Assembly (NCBI GenBank): GCA_036345935.2
Contig: JADWOT020000004.1
Span: 3,524,418-3,588,417 of the forward strand
From: Taenia hydatigena
Lineage: Eukaryota > Platyhelminthes > Cestoda > Cyclophyllidea > Taeniidae
Reading direction: 5' to 3'
DNA: 64,000 bases
The notes beneath the pieces are model-generated. The model did not search any database. It worked only from the letters and a program-made list of their open reading frames with translations, and was not told the DNA's origin. Position numbers and translations under genes: made by a program. This document shows positions 12,936-25,530 of this stretch, piece after piece (within the stretch, counting starts at the first letter, position 1; every line of letters begins with the position of its first letter).

Positions 12936-13899
12936 GCCATCTCATTAGTCATTTATCATGTCAAATTCTTGCTTTACAAACAAAAGACATGATTAGCAGT
13001 CCACATTACATGATGTGAACTGTAGTACTTATAGTGACTAAGTTAAAGTATGCCTACCTGCCTGTCTGGAGCACGGGAATTGCGTCATGTGCTGGGGAAA
13101 ACAGGGAGTGAAAATCGGCTTCTCCTAATCGAAAAGAATGCCGAGCGCTTAAGCGTCTGAAAGCGTCAGCAGTGTTTAATTCTAAGTGATGGAGCATGAC
13201 CTCCATCAGGACAATTTTCCGTCCATCAAACAAATGAAATTGACAGTGATGACGAACAATTTAGTTTTAATGCCTGAGCTAAATACCACTAGTTGATGTT
13301 GATTTAATTAGGGATAAGACGATATAAACGCTTTAACATTAAAACACACAGAGCAATCACGAGTAATGACAGCTCGCTATTCCAACCAGGCGATTATGAT
13401 TCCAACTCAGGTTGACTAGTCGTGAGACAGGCCAATTCGGGGTGTGTGTGTGAGGAAATATGGCATCGCTTACATGCTTACTTTTGCCCGTTCATAGAAC
13501 ACTTGGAAGCATGAGCAAGCAGCACCAACTTTAGAAAGAGCAAGTCCAAGCCTACTTACTCTCCTTTCACCCACTCACTAATTCATTCACATTCATCCAT
13601 GTTAGTCGGCAAGTTGAAAGCTCCTTACTGACAATTAGTTCAATTCATTCACGCATACCACTTGTTTCTTCTCAGTAACAACCAGATATTGCACAAATTT
13701 ACGCAGCAGTAGGTGCAAAGTGACAAGCATTTACTCAGCTTTCATCAAGTTGGAAGCCAGCAGCAATGACGACCTCACAATCGCACAATGTAGCCAAGTC
13801 GATACCATCCGGTAACTTGAGGGAACGCGTTAAGCTTACTCGGCAATCAGGCCAGTTCCAAGACTCATCTTATGCAAAAGTTAACGTGATTGAGAATCA

Positions 13900-14200
13900 T
13901 ATCCACCGATCTTAGTCCCAATGTCGATGACTGCCGACTGATAAGGTGCCTTCCATGTGTTCTGTAACGAGAAGTGGATGTAGTACCCGATGGTGAGGTG
14001 GTGCATTGTAGAAAGTGGGAAGAACAAAGCTATCGTGAGGAGGAGAAAGCGTTGAATTACAAAACAGGCACAGTCCATTTGCGATTAGGCAGTGGAATCA
14101 ATGCTAAGCAGCCCTTTTCCTAAGCCGGTGTGTGGCTATGCCTTTACAAGCACGCTCAAACACCTGCTGCTCTCGGCGACTCAACTGTGGGAGTTCATGT
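13900..14200 (+). repeat. diverged foldback repeat unit
   Basis: It shares GGTGAGGTGGTGCATTGTAG, then TTTTCCTAAGCCGGTGTG, 'CCTTTACAAGCACGCTCAAA' and CTGCTGCTCTC with the arm unit at 12290-12600. Boundaries are approximate. Confidence 0.45.
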
Positions 14201-15179
14201 CACTCTGCACTTAGGGTAAGTGGCAAATTGTGGGCGTCTGTGAATTTCGATCTCCACTGGCCTACTGCGTCCATGCAGAATCACCATTATCAAGGAAGTG
14301 AAGCTGTAATAGCTTAGGACAACACCGACTTAATAGTTGTGACCAAACGAATGACTGGCTGACTAGTTGGTGCAAGTAAGTTGAGTAATGACGCATCTAA
14401 ATGTGAGCAGCAGGTCAGGACACTGCTTTAACAAATCTATTTTGATCACACCACCCACACATCTGTGCTAATTTGTCACCGACATGACTGAACCCTACAG
14501 ACTTCAATGCTTTTGTTGTCCATGCTGGAATCGACATCGGAGATCTTGGTCCAAGTACTGCTTTAACATGTTGTTGTGTCGGGATCGATCCCTCATTTTT
14601 TCAATCTGGTATCGTCGTTTTGCAGAGCTGAAATGCCCGTTCTATCACCTGAACGAATTAAGACACTCAAAGCAATCCACGCGAGTAGAGGCTCAAAGAT
14701 GGCTTTAATAGATTCCATTAATCCACCATGGTATTCACTGCATTTGTTCTTGTAGCAAAATTAATAATGAAAGTTCTGGTTAACAAACATGAATAATAGC
14801 TGCCCCTCCAGTAGAGAGTAACTATGTCAGCATCGCTGGAACAGGTGGACGGTGAGTGTAAGGATATTTTTGGCTAGCGAGCCTATTTCCATTCTTAGGT
14901 ATAAAGCTTCAGTAACTTGTAGACGACGACCCATCAAAGTGACAGGGTTAGCAAAATTACGTGGCTAGAAATGCTACGTGCAAATTTGGAAACAAATCGA
15001 CTGTAAATGCGGCCACAATTTGGTTCTACTTAGCCGCAGCCTACTGATGCATGACCAACTCTGGAAAAAGTAGGAAAAGTCATCACGTGGAGTAGAAGAT
15101 TGTTAGATTAGTGACATCGAGAGGGTTCACGGAATGCATTAATTTCATATTTTATTTGGACCGATTTTAAGTATTTATT

Positions 15180-15440
15180 GCACTTGAGGATTACATCTGC
15201 CGATGATGGTCTCATCTACGGCAAAGACAACTGACTGATGGACTGCCATCAAGCTATCCTTTGATGAGGAGTTGATGAGGCGGTGCATGAAAGCGAACGG
15301 GATGGGAAAGTGCCAGATCGCAGGGCAAACCACGTTCACGAGGGTAGATAACTTATGCGATGCTAAGTACTCCATTCCCTAAGTCGGCGAGTGCATGGTT
15401 TTACAAACGCACTGCAACCACCACTGCTTTATCATTATCA
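15180..15440 (+). repeat. diverged foldback repeat unit
   Basis: It shares TTGATGAGGCGGTGCATG, GCCAGATCGCAGGG, GAGGGTAGATAACTTATGCG, TTCCCTAAGTCGGCGAGTGC and GGTTTTACAAACGCACTGCA with the arm unit. Same orientation as the left-arm plus unit. Confidence 0.5.
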
Positions 15441-16679
15441 CGTACCGCTCTGTGCTCACGGTAGGCACTTACGTATGCATGTTGAGCAATAAATGCTGAT
15501 TTGGCGAAAGCAATCGAACTAGATAGCGTAGCTAATCGTATTAAATCACACACCTGGGTGTTAATCAAAGCTGACTGATAGTCGTAATGTTTCATCAGAG
15601 CATGCATTTGATCAGTCATATTGATTTGAATAAGAAATGAACAAAGTGAATGGATCCACTCTGGAAACCTATCAAGCAGTTACTAGTAATAAAATCTCAA
15701 CAAGCCACCCTGAGTCATGACAGTCGCGTGCAAGTAAAGCTGCATCACATTGCTCCCAAACACACCAGTCGAATTATGTGCTATATTGCTAGCTTCACGG
15801 TAAACGATTGCAATACATTGTGCTGCATGGTGGCCGTGCCTTAGTCATGGGATCAAAAAGATCTTCAGAGAGCTGTGTTTAGACCCCTCAAACTGACGGA
15901 AAATAGTAGAGTCAATACTTCCAGTTCCTCAGCCACGCTTTGCAGTCCATTTAATCTTAATGTCACTGCTCGGAGAAATCGTCGGTGAAGGCGACCGCTG
16001 CTTAGGCTTTAATGCACAATTTGCTTAATGAATAAAGTGCCAGAAAACATGCCATGTAATTACGCAGCATCAACATTAAAAATTCACAAGCATCTACCAA
16101 GAGGTATTGCTAATGCTTGCAGTAGACATAGCGCATAGAAGTAAAGCATCATTCTTATGCAGTGGAAGGTAGGTTCGGCAGTTCTGTACAAAGTGCTACA
16201 GCTTTTATATGCACTGACAGAAAATAACAGCGACTCACGTACGCATATGTTGATGATCTGTATCGCGAAGAAGAGTGTGCGTTGGAATTGAAATCTCACC
16301 CATTTAGTTTCATATTTCATCATTAGCTGTGTGTTAACAAGAGAAGTATACGACTTTAGTCTAGTCAAAGAACCCGTTTAATTCTAAGGATTTCAGCTGT
16401 TGGCAACAGACTCTCACGTTCTTATGAATTTGTTGGTCGCAAACTTGGTTCGTTTAAGCAGTATTTTGGTCCGCTCTTCTCATTCGAATCGGTTATCAAT
16501 CACCTCACTGGCAACAAGTAGTCAGTCGGTTAAATAACTCAGACCAGCTTTCCTTCAAGCCTTAGTAGTTCAAGTTTGACTGTTCTCAGTAAGCCAATGT
16601 CACACACAGTCACCTACTGTAAGCCCATTTTAACACGTGACTGTGCTGTGAACTGGCACATGGTTAAACTTATGAGAGC

Positions 16680-16830
16680 AGCAGAAGTTGAAGTGTGCTT
16701 GCAAAACCACGCTGGAGAGTCGGCTTGGGAGATGAGCATCTTTGTTTCACTTACGCTGTGATCTTTGATCCACTCGGCCTGCCCTGCGAATTGAAATGGT
16801 CCACTACTACACATTTCCTATTATTTGTTA
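16680..16830 (-). repeat. diverged foldback repeat unit, inverted
   Basis: On the minus strand this reads TCGCAGGGCAGGCC, then CATCTCCCAAGCCGACTC, GTGGTTTTGCAAGCACACTT and CTGCTGCTCTC, matching the plus-strand units in the same order. Confidence 0.5.
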
Positions 16831-18008
16831 AGTAATCATGCGCATGCGGATATATCGCTGCACTGAAAATAGGTAACGCATGTTTCGAAAAAGGTTTGCA
16901 AGATGTTGAAAGTCACTATGTTAGTGCGAATGACATCAGCATTTGATTAGCTACATCATTTCACGCCTCCATTTCATCTAAAAAAGAATGGTAATGAGGA
17001 AACCTGTTAGGCGGCAGGTCTGAATGTAGCTGATGCCAAAAAAATTGCTAAGAGCAATCCAGCCTGTTAGGCCTAAAGGCATAGAGGCAACCACTAAATG
17101 AAGATTGGAGGCATGAATAGTGAAGTCCCCTGACTTAGGTCAGGTTCTTAGATGCCATGCCACTATCGATTGAGATTATGTGGCAAAAACATGGTGACTC
17201 ACTGCCTAGATGACACCTTGCAGATGATTTATTGTCAGGAAATTTGTGTGCGTTTATTCTGGCAATACTCGAATTACGCTTTTACGTGAGGAACGGAGAG
17301 CACCCATAACTTCTTCTCTCAGCACGGCTGGAAGCAGTAGAATATGTCATTGCATTAGAGGCGTTTTTGTAAAGCACATAAGAATGTGGAATTAGACCTA
17401 GCACTGCTTTGTAGCATTGTGTCACATACTCAACATACTTGACTTGTCTGGGTCGGATGACGTGTAGCTCCCTGAGTACGATCTCTTCAAATCGGCCATA
17501 AATAGTAGCATCTATAGGGTTCAATAATACCCGCTCCACAGTCTCAGTCCTTCGACGCGTCTTTTTTGCCCTAGGCCATCTCTCAGCCTTAGACCACACT
17601 TACCGAACAAAAACTCTCACTGTATTTTGTCCGGCATCAGGGCGACTGATTGACTGCTTCGAATCTTCAAGACAATTTGACATTTTTACACTCCGTGTTC
17701 TTTGTGTGGGTAAAAAGAAAATCGCAATATTTTAATTCGATCATACTGCTGAACGTGGTTCGTTAAACTAAGTAGGAATAGCCGAATCGAAAAATAGTCG
17801 TAAGAAATGCCATGGGACACGCAACGCAATTAATTGCGTACATTCCAAAGCAGTTTATTCTGCCGAGCTTTAGCCTCAATGACAATAGATTTTTGGGGCT
17901 AAATTTATTCTATCCGGAACATTAGCTTATTAGGAGAACGCTGGAAGAGAGGTCCGCATTTGGCTCGATACGAGCATGCGCCTGGCAACTGGCCAGGAGA
18001 GACTGCTT

Positions 18009-19271
18009 GGTCATCATTAATGCCAATTTCATCTGTCTGATGGACGGAAAATTGTCCTGATGGAGGTCATGCTCCACCATTTAGAATTAAACACTGCTGA
18101 CGCTTTCAGAGGTTTAAGCGCTCGGTATTCTTTTCGATTAGGAGAAGCCGATTTCCACTCCCTGTTTTCCCCAGCACATGACGCAATTCCCGTGCTCCAG
18201 ACAGGCAGGTAGGCATACTTTAACTTAGTCACTATAAGTACTACAGTTCACATCATGTAATGTGGGCTGCTAATCATGTCTTTTGTTTGTAAAGCAAGAA
18301 TTTGACATGATAAATGACTAATGAGATGGCTTCGGTGCATCTAATGGCCAAAGGTTGGTGCAGCAGCCAGTGGAAGAGCGATGTGAGGTGATAAATGGGA
18401 AGAAGAAGTTTGGCTTGAGTTGGCAAAAGCATCGGATAACGGGGTAGGTTAATTCCACAAGAGTGAACAACTGCTATGAGGCGAAGTAGACCATCTCCTG
18501 CTCTCTGCAATGTAGCGCAATTTGTGCTGCAAGTGCATGAATAGGGTACTGAGCAAGATGGTGGATGGCGTAATTTAACATGAAGGACGCAAGTGTGTAA
18601 TGTTCGCGAAATAGTCCAGTGTCTAAGTCGATATGCTCATGCGCTTTCACAAGCACGGTTTCGCTTTGACGGCAAAAGTCGCTGCCATTCTACGAGCCAG
18701 CGGCAATTGTTGTGCACACACGCACACACAGGGTTGCATTGCTGAGAGCGATAGAAGTTTGGGTGTGCTTGTAAAGCCACGTGCGCACGTCGGCTTAGGG
18801 GATGGGCTACTTCGTGCACATTGTCTACCCTGGTGGACTCCACCCTCCCTGCGATCCGACACTCTTGCCGCCTCACCTCTAACGTTCTTCAACGCTTCAC
18901 TGTTGGGTGCTGCGCCAAAGCCTTCTCATTCTATCACTCGTTTGTCGCTGTTGTCATGGAAGTAACGGTCGGTAGATTGGTCCCTCAATAACGTCGATGC
19001 GTTGAGCGGTTGAGATTTCATACGAATACAAATGTCAACTGATATTATTGCTGTGTTGAACCGTCTAGGTAGTGCTAATACAGCCACATTGCACTCCAGG
19101 TGGTGGTCATTGCAACTACTTCCAGGTTTTCTCAAGTCTGCACCAAGTCCATCCTAGTCACTTCGGATTATGGTCAGTGTCATTTTTATGCGTTGGTCGA
19201 AGCACATTTGCAGGTGCAATCGCAGGGGCAAGTTATGTCAGCCGAGTATTTCGGTGATGTGGTAAAGACTT
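18009..19271 (-). repeat. right arm of a large, nearly identical inverted repeat
   Basis: This is the reverse complement of 11995-13254, including both internal units (near 18370-18490 and 18640-18890 in this arm). Examples of the few differences are CAGGGTAGAC here against CAGGGCAGAC in the left arm, and AGCAGCCCAC against AGCAGTCCAC. The high identity means recent duplication, ongoing gene conversion, or an assembly artefact. Confidence 0.9.
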
Positions 19272-20125
19272 GGAGAACCTGGCGCCACGAAGAGTACCAA
19301 CATGGATCCTTTATTCTTTCCCCGATAAAAAAGAAACTCACTATATCAAGCGTCTTTTCAGATCATTTGCTTCTGATTATAGAAACGACTTACATCTTTA
19401 GTAAGTTTCGGAGACTTTAACCGAAAAGAAGGTTTGCATTCATAAGACGCTTTCTTTTACCAGTCATTCAAATACATTAACAACACAATCAAAAGCTGAG
19501 AGGCAACCTAATACTGCATGTAGAAGCAAGAACTTAGCCGTAGTCGACGTCACCAACTATCATCACAGCAATAGCTCTTTACTAAAGAGGTTTAACGACA
19601 CCAACCACCATTGTCGTAATGGTGGCTGGTGAAGAAGCACCTAATGGCAAATGAGTATCGATGATAACCTCTACCAGAAAACCACTATGCATAGAGACTA
19701 ATCATGTCAATTCAGTATACTTCTATGGTGACAAATAATGCGGTCGGTGACCATGTTCAATTGTGCTTGCCATCAACCGATGTCTCACCTTCGAGGCCAA
19801 TGATGGATTTGCTTTTACATTTTTAGCCCTCTGCAAGTAGATCATAATCAGCATAAAGTTTTCTGTTTAGTAAGTGGTTTTCACATTTATAGGATTCTTC
19901 ATATATTGACCCTAAAGTGTGCAAGATTTTCTAGGTTAGCTGGCAATGAAAGGGGCAAATCATAACAAATTAACTACCGACTAACCAAATTGGCCTATAA
20001 TTGACATAATTCGTCCAACAGTGGCTCATTTCTACTGTCAGTTGAAAATGTATAGTTTGGCTGCCAAACTCAATTAAGTTTTACGCAATGAAATAGTTTC
20101 ATCATAACAAAGGGAAACAGTCACA
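19272..20125. other. intergenic, no gene seen
   Basis: A stretch of AT-leaning unique sequence between the right inverted-repeat arm and the gypsy relic. A small palindrome-like AACCACCA/GGTGGCTGGT pair near 19602-19630 is the only structure noticed. No LTR is evident. Confidence 0.4.
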
Positions 20126-21730
20126 GCGAGAATTCCGCTGATCCTCCACGCTCTTCTGCAAGAGCTTTTCTCAGCAGCAATTGATGCCGGAGTCTCACCT
20201 CATCCCGATCTTGACCAGCGCTGTGAGATACTGGCTCAACTCGTTATCGACCAGCAAGAGGATTTGCTGAATCAAAAGTTCTTTCGCCGTGGTCAAAATC
20301 CGGATGGAAACGAGCCTTCAGAACCTGCCTACCTAACAAGGCAAAAAGTTGGATAGCGTTCAATTCAAAGCTAGAGTCAGACCACCGACCGTCGCAGCGA
20401 TACTTGACAGTGACTTCCTTCGTAACACCAAGGCGGTTCTGAGTTTCGCAGAAGGCACATTTGCGACCCAGCAGCATAAGGAAACAATCCCAGCCAAATC
20501 TCCTCCAAAAGAAAACCCAGGCGAAATCTGTAGTGTCCTATTTAAAGCTGTGGGCATTCTCATCAACAACTTAGATGAACTTTGCTCCCAGTTGATTCAT
20601 GTTCTCATGGCAAGGAGTGGAATTCGGACGCACAAATATCGTCTGACATACTATTGGCACCGGCGAATTTAGGCCTATTTGGCGACCACCCAGACGCTTA
20701 CCGCCGCCCGTCCTTGACGAAGTATACCGTTTGGTGGACGAGATGATCAAGAATGAAGTTATAAAACCATCCAAGTCACCATGGACCTCCACAAGCGCAC
20801 TGGTAAAGAAAAGTGGCGGTAGCCCACGGATGTGCATCGATTACAGAAAGCTAGATGCCGTAATTAGGAGGGACGCTTTTTCCATACCTCACATCAATGA
20901 CTCCTTGGATTCTCTGCACGGATCAAAGTAGTTCTCCACACTAGACCTATAATCCGGATACTGGCAGGTAAAAGTAGCGGAAAAAGATAGAGAGAAGACA
21001 GCTTTCATAGTGCTTAGCGAGCCTTATGAATTCCAGACAGTGTTGTTTGGGCTCCGTAACGCCGCAGCCACTATCCAGCGCCTGATGCAGGAAACACTGA
21101 TTAAGCTTTTTCCGAAACATTGCATAATCTACCTCGATTGCGTCCTTATTTACGGTAAAGGCATTCGCGAGCATAACACTAATCTCAAACTAGCCCTGGA
21201 CCGTCTGCAGGATGCAGACTCGACCTGGAATCCAAAGAAGTGCCATTTTCTTCGTCGTTCAGTCAACTTTTTGGGGCAAACAGTCTCGTCAGATGGAAAG
21301 CTGCTCATTGAAGATCGTACAAAACAAGTGAGAACTTGGCCAACACCAACCAACCAGACGAAACTCTGCAGCTTTCTCGGCTTGGCAAACTACTATAGGC
21401 GTTTCGTTAAAGGATTTGCCAAGATCTCTATTTCCCTACACAAGCTAACCAAGAAGCAGGCGAAAAGAGTTTCAAATGGGAGAAGGAATATGATGAAGCC
21501 TTAAAAGAACTAAAGCAAATGCTCTGCTCCCATTCTGGCTTTACCGAGCTTAGAGACCATCACACAGACGCGAGTGACGTGGCCGTGGGCGGTGTACCTT
21601 TACAAAGAGATAAAAGAAGGCAGAATGCCAGGGTGGAACATACATATTCAACGAGCAGAAGGAAACAAGCTGCTGGCATGGCCCGGAGACCAGCCTACGC
21701 AGCAAAGACAATGTGGCTACATCTGTGACC
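20126..21730 (+). mobile_element. degenerate Ty3/gypsy retrotransposon fragment
   Basis: This is an LTR-retrotransposon body lacking LTRs, most of gag and all of integrase. It starts with a gag/capsid-like stretch (20126-20355; RCEILAQLV, NQKFFRRGQNP), jumps to the tail of an aspartic protease (near 20390-20470; ILDSDFLRNTKAVLSF), then runs through reverse transcriptase (about 20690-21470; DEMIKNEVIKPSKSPW, SPRMCIDYRKLDAV, YEFQTVLFGLRNA) into a short RNase H start (DASDVAVGG near 21570). It is broken by TAG at 20929, TAA at 20950 and a frameshift near 21470-21500. The catalytic YLDD box reads YLDC (21130-21141). It cannot be autonomous. The gag-to-protease jump shows an internal deletion. Confidence 0.92.
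20690..21504 (+). pseudogene. reverse transcriptase domain of the gypsy relic, inactive
   Basis: In one frame the RT domain is recognisable from the PPRRLPPP leader through the fingers and palm to the connection region (LGLANYYRRFVKGFAKI near 21380-21430). Two nonsense codons (20929, 20950) fall between SLHGSK and SGYWQV, where intact family members read straight through. The second catalytic aspartate of the palm motif is replaced by cysteine. After the connection region the frame is lost and RNase H resumes one frame over. Confidence 0.9.
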
Positions 21731-24687
21731 CTGGCTGAAACCGGTAGTTCAAACAAACAAAATATTACACACACATCCACCACCCAAATTCGGCTTTGAG
21801 TAACTACGCCACCACAACATACCCTCCACTGCTTTGATAGAACTTCTTTCTGTCGTGCTCAGGTGACCACTACATTTGACACAAAGAGTCGGAAGCATTC
21901 CGTAATTCTGTGCCGGAGAAGTTAATCACATAGGGATGAGCAACATCATTGAATGTCATGATTAAACATTTGTAAGGCAAACTAAATGTGCTACAGTCGG
22001 CATGGAGTCAAGGCGACTTCACGCCTACAGATCGACTAATATTTTTTGCGGCATAAATTAAAAGTGGATGTTTATTGTCCACTACTAGTAAGAACATTTG
22101 CCATTCGCCTAATGTTGAAACCAGTTTAGGCACCCGCATTAAAATTTCCAGTTAAGAAGTCTTGCTGATGACTTCTCTCCCTTTGCATATTCTACAAAAT
22201 ATAAACGCATAAAACAACTAGCTCAATTAACTGCTACGTACAACAGCAAATCATTGCAACACAAATACTCAATGCTGATCATTTCATCAGCTGCTAAGAC
22301 AAAATCCTGCGCTCAGTAACAAATTTGATGACCCATCCCAAAGCCCTGAAAGTGCACTCTCCAATGTGTATTACCACAACTTTAATTTAACAGCGCAAGC
22401 AGAGGCATTAGCTGAACAGCGCGTTAGTCAGTCGTGTTGGAGGCACCCGTCCCCGTTAAAATGCAATAAGGCATCAAAATGACAGGAAAGGTGGGACAAT
22501 GAGTTGACTCACGGTTGCACTCTGCCACTTCCGGTGATACTCCCAGGGACAATGTTAATTTTAGTGCATTGCAATACGTCACCTTTATACATGACTCCTG
22601 TAATTACGAATAGACCTGTAATTTAGGATTTTCTATACAGTTTCTCAGCAAAAAACCCAAGTTGATTCGGGCGATGGCAACAAAGGGTAATTTGAAAGGG
22701 ACTACTCGATCCTACGCACCACCGACAGATACAACCAAAGCTGTATTATTGTCAGTAAAAGCAAACCTGTCACGTGCTTGTTGATTTCCCCCAAGAAAAT
22801 CGCACGAAATGCTCGCAAGTCCCTTTCTATATCTTTCACCAAGCCGAATATAATATGTGCGAAATAAACATTAGCGGAAGTCAATCACTCAGCAGATGTT
22901 TTGAGTAGCTGGGTAACATTGTAAGCGGGATGGAAGATACAAATTAGTACAGTTCCTTTTGAAAGTTCATTTAACTCACTACAGACGGGCTCCCCACCGA
23001 GAGCGTTGGGCACTGCGCTGATGTATAATGCGACCTATTTTGGATGCAAACACATCTGATGAATGGGAGAGACATCTGTTACTTTCTCTAACGAGAGTCC
23101 AAACGTTTGCCAAATATTATGCGAGTAATTGAATCAAACGAGATTAAGATTACCGGAGTTAAGTGTTCGGGATGGAACGATAATCTAGGACTGCTGGCGA
23201 CTTTGGCTCTATGCCTTCAACGGCAAAGCTAACTTCAAACAACTTTAAGTCTTTGTCGCATTGCGAGAGAGGGAACGACGCGTTCACCTCAACTTCACCT
23301 GTCCTATGACGAACAGAATATGCTCTATTGCGGCATTAATATCCTTTACAATGAATTAAAAAAGCCTCAAATTCGCGATGCAGCAAAATGTGTAGGCTAT
23401 GCGACAGCTTGAATAACCATGCTGTCAACTTAGTTAAGTTACTTTAATCCTTGGAGTAGAATACTTGAACACCCAATGTTTTGTGTGTCAAGATGACAGA
23501 CTTAAAGGTTTGCATGAGACATGGTAGTCTCCTTCGTGCCAAGGCGACCCTGAATTGTCAACTGGTGGTGCTGCGTGAGCTCATTAAACACTGACGACTG
23601 TGGCCAGAATGGCTGGTTAGATGCTAGTTATTTGGTGTGTACAAGAATTAAAATGCGTTCAGATTAAGGCAAACTATCATGCTTTGATCCTTTTGCAGGG
23701 TTTGCCTCAGCCCTGCATCCTGTTGACGAAACATTTGCAATTTTAGTCGTCATTCGACTGGCCACTGAATCGCTTTGGATATTCGCACTCTAAGAAGAAA
23801 TTTGGCACAAGTAAAAAAGCTTGCTTGACCGTCCATGCGCATGCGAGTCTGGTGCGTACTTAGTGTTCTTTGGTTGTTAACGCAAGTTGCATGATATTCT
23901 TGACAAAGTTAAAGCTATCAAATAAACACTTTATTCCGAAGATGCCCATCCAAATCGGTGCATGCTTATTCGATCACGTCGGCCAACTTACAAAATAACC
24001 CTCACACTGATAATGCATGGTGCCCAACGGTCGCGGATCCTATGCGACGACCTTTCATCCCCATAATTCTGGAGTTCTTGCGACTTTGAAACACAGACAT
24101 TGTTTCACTTTATCCTATCAAACGAGACATCAAATGCTTTGCCTGCTGACAAGTTTCGGCGGGCTGATCTCTTCCAAATCAGGCCCCAGTGAGCTTTATG
24201 TCTAAGCTTATCAATAAGTTCCAGATGCATGCATCCGCTAAAACTTGAAACCAGGTAGAGTAGCACACTTCACATGGCGTATTCATTGTCTACGTAGAAT
24301 ATTGTACAAAACGAGACTTAAGATGAGTAGTTAAAATGAAGAAATAAAGACGTAACTGAGCTGCAGGCGACAATAATAGGAGGTGCAATAACTCTTACCA
24401 TCCCTACCTGTTGATGTCTGGCGAGCGATTTTGTGTGAATTTATACAGCAGACGACCAAATCACAGAGCGACGATTGGTGTGTGTGCATAGAATAGCAGG
24501 CTTTCAATATTGACCTCATGACGGCTGTCTGCATCATCGATGCGTGTGTTTGAGTCGAGTGGGAGTGTTAAGATTTTGCACATCCTCAGTTGCGTTCAAG
24601 TGAATGCCTTCCACGCATGCACACATGGGAAAAAATTCCTCAAGATCATGGGTTAGAGGAAATGCTCTACTTTCATGTGTAACCTGT
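21731..24687. other. intergenic, no gene seen
   Basis: About 3 kb of unremarkable sequence. Frames rarely exceed 60 codons. No integrase, LTR or polypurine tract could be identified here to extend the gypsy element. Confidence 0.45.
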
Positions 24688-24690
24688 TTA

Positions 24691-25530
24691 GTCTAGTCTA
24701 CTTACTCTTAGTATTCGCACACTGCCTGTGCCACCACCGCCAGTTCTTAAATACATTTCCTTTCAATCTGGTGATTTACGGGTTTGTCTTTGTAGAGACA
24801 CCCGAGGTCCTTTTCTATACACCTTAGCGTGTTTTGGCGGGAGGTTGCGTTTACAGCTTATTGGAAAGCCTGGTGATTGACCTAGTGCAATATGTTTGCC
24901 TTCATCTACTGTTGGACTGCAAACCGACGAGTAGCTCCGACTAAGAGAATGTGGAGGAATGGTAGATCCTCGAGGAGGTGGTGGGCCACGGGCTATCAAC
25001 AAAAAGCTGTCGCACTCCACGAAGTCTTTTCATGAGCTATAATCCCATGTTATAGGTGTGAATCCATGGACAGGACGAATGTTCAGTAAAACGCGGTGCT
25101 TGGCGAGATCTTTTTTCCTTATTCGTCGGAAGCACCTTTGAGCACATGACGAGGCCAGAGTAAACATTCTTGATGTGATTTGCCAAGGAATGTTATCCAC
25201 AATAAGCAGTCTATCCTCCCATCTAGCATGATCTCTTCCCCCGCCCAAAACTATTAGTATTGTGTATTTTGCAGTCTTCTGTTCACGGAGCAGTGTTTGT
25301 TTAGGGCATTCTCAATCTCCATTCGCGCCAACTATGATGCTGTCCTGTTTCAAGCAGAGGTCATCTCTGTTTCTTTGAGTTTCATGGCATCATGGGGCAT
25401 CTCTGTTCTTTAGTTACTTACTAGCACACAATTGCGTTTTAGTCTGCCCATGCCTGGCGTCGTAGTCTCAAATTGACTTCGACTTTGACGGCAGTCTTCA
25501 TGGTAGTGCAATGATTTTCGTAGGCGTTGA
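24691..25530 (-). pseudogene. degenerate intron-less coding sequence, family unknown
   Basis: A single minus-strand frame runs about 280 codons. Its stops are TGA at plus-strand positions 25498, 25468, 25390, 25312, 25030 and 24763, plus one TAA at 25414; the frame closes with TAA at 24688. Sequence on both sides of each stop looks protein-like: KYTILIVLGGGRDHARWEDR near 25270-25215, QITSRMFTLASSCAQRCF near 25180-25125, HGFTPITWDYSS before the TGA at 25030, and ARGPPPPRGSTIPPHSLSRS after it. Six of seven stops being TGA fits CGA-to-TGA decay of arginine codons. I do not recognise the protein. It may be a retro-copy of a host gene or a chance frame; the length and proline/serine-rich tail favour the former. 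Confidence 0.4.

Larger units (their letters stand above)
11995..13254 (+). repeat. left arm of a large, nearly identical inverted repeat
   Basis: Read in reverse complement, this arm matches 18009-19271. The outer edge is sharp: AAGTCTTTACC at 11995 pairs with GGTAAAGACTT ending at 19271, and sequence diverges immediately beyond. The inner edge frays around 13254/18009 with small indels. I noticed about a dozen differences over 1.26 kb, so identity is near 99%. Frames of 60-110 codons are conserved between the arms only because the DNA is duplicated; none has a recognisable domain. No terminal motif, target-site duplication or transposase is visible. Confidence 0.9.
13255..18008. other. spacer of the large inverted repeat
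   Basis: About 4.75 kb with no convincing gene. A GT-rich run lies at 13441-13453. Diverged copies of the arm's internal unit occur in it, listed separately. The longest frame (17599-17282, minus, 105 codons) is basic and unremarkable. Confidence 0.5.

Noticed and set aside
12374..12948. Frames identical in both arms of the large inverted repeat, which look conserved
   Set aside because: Identity follows from the recent DNA duplication. Several mutually overlapping frames are equally kept, so there is no coding signal.
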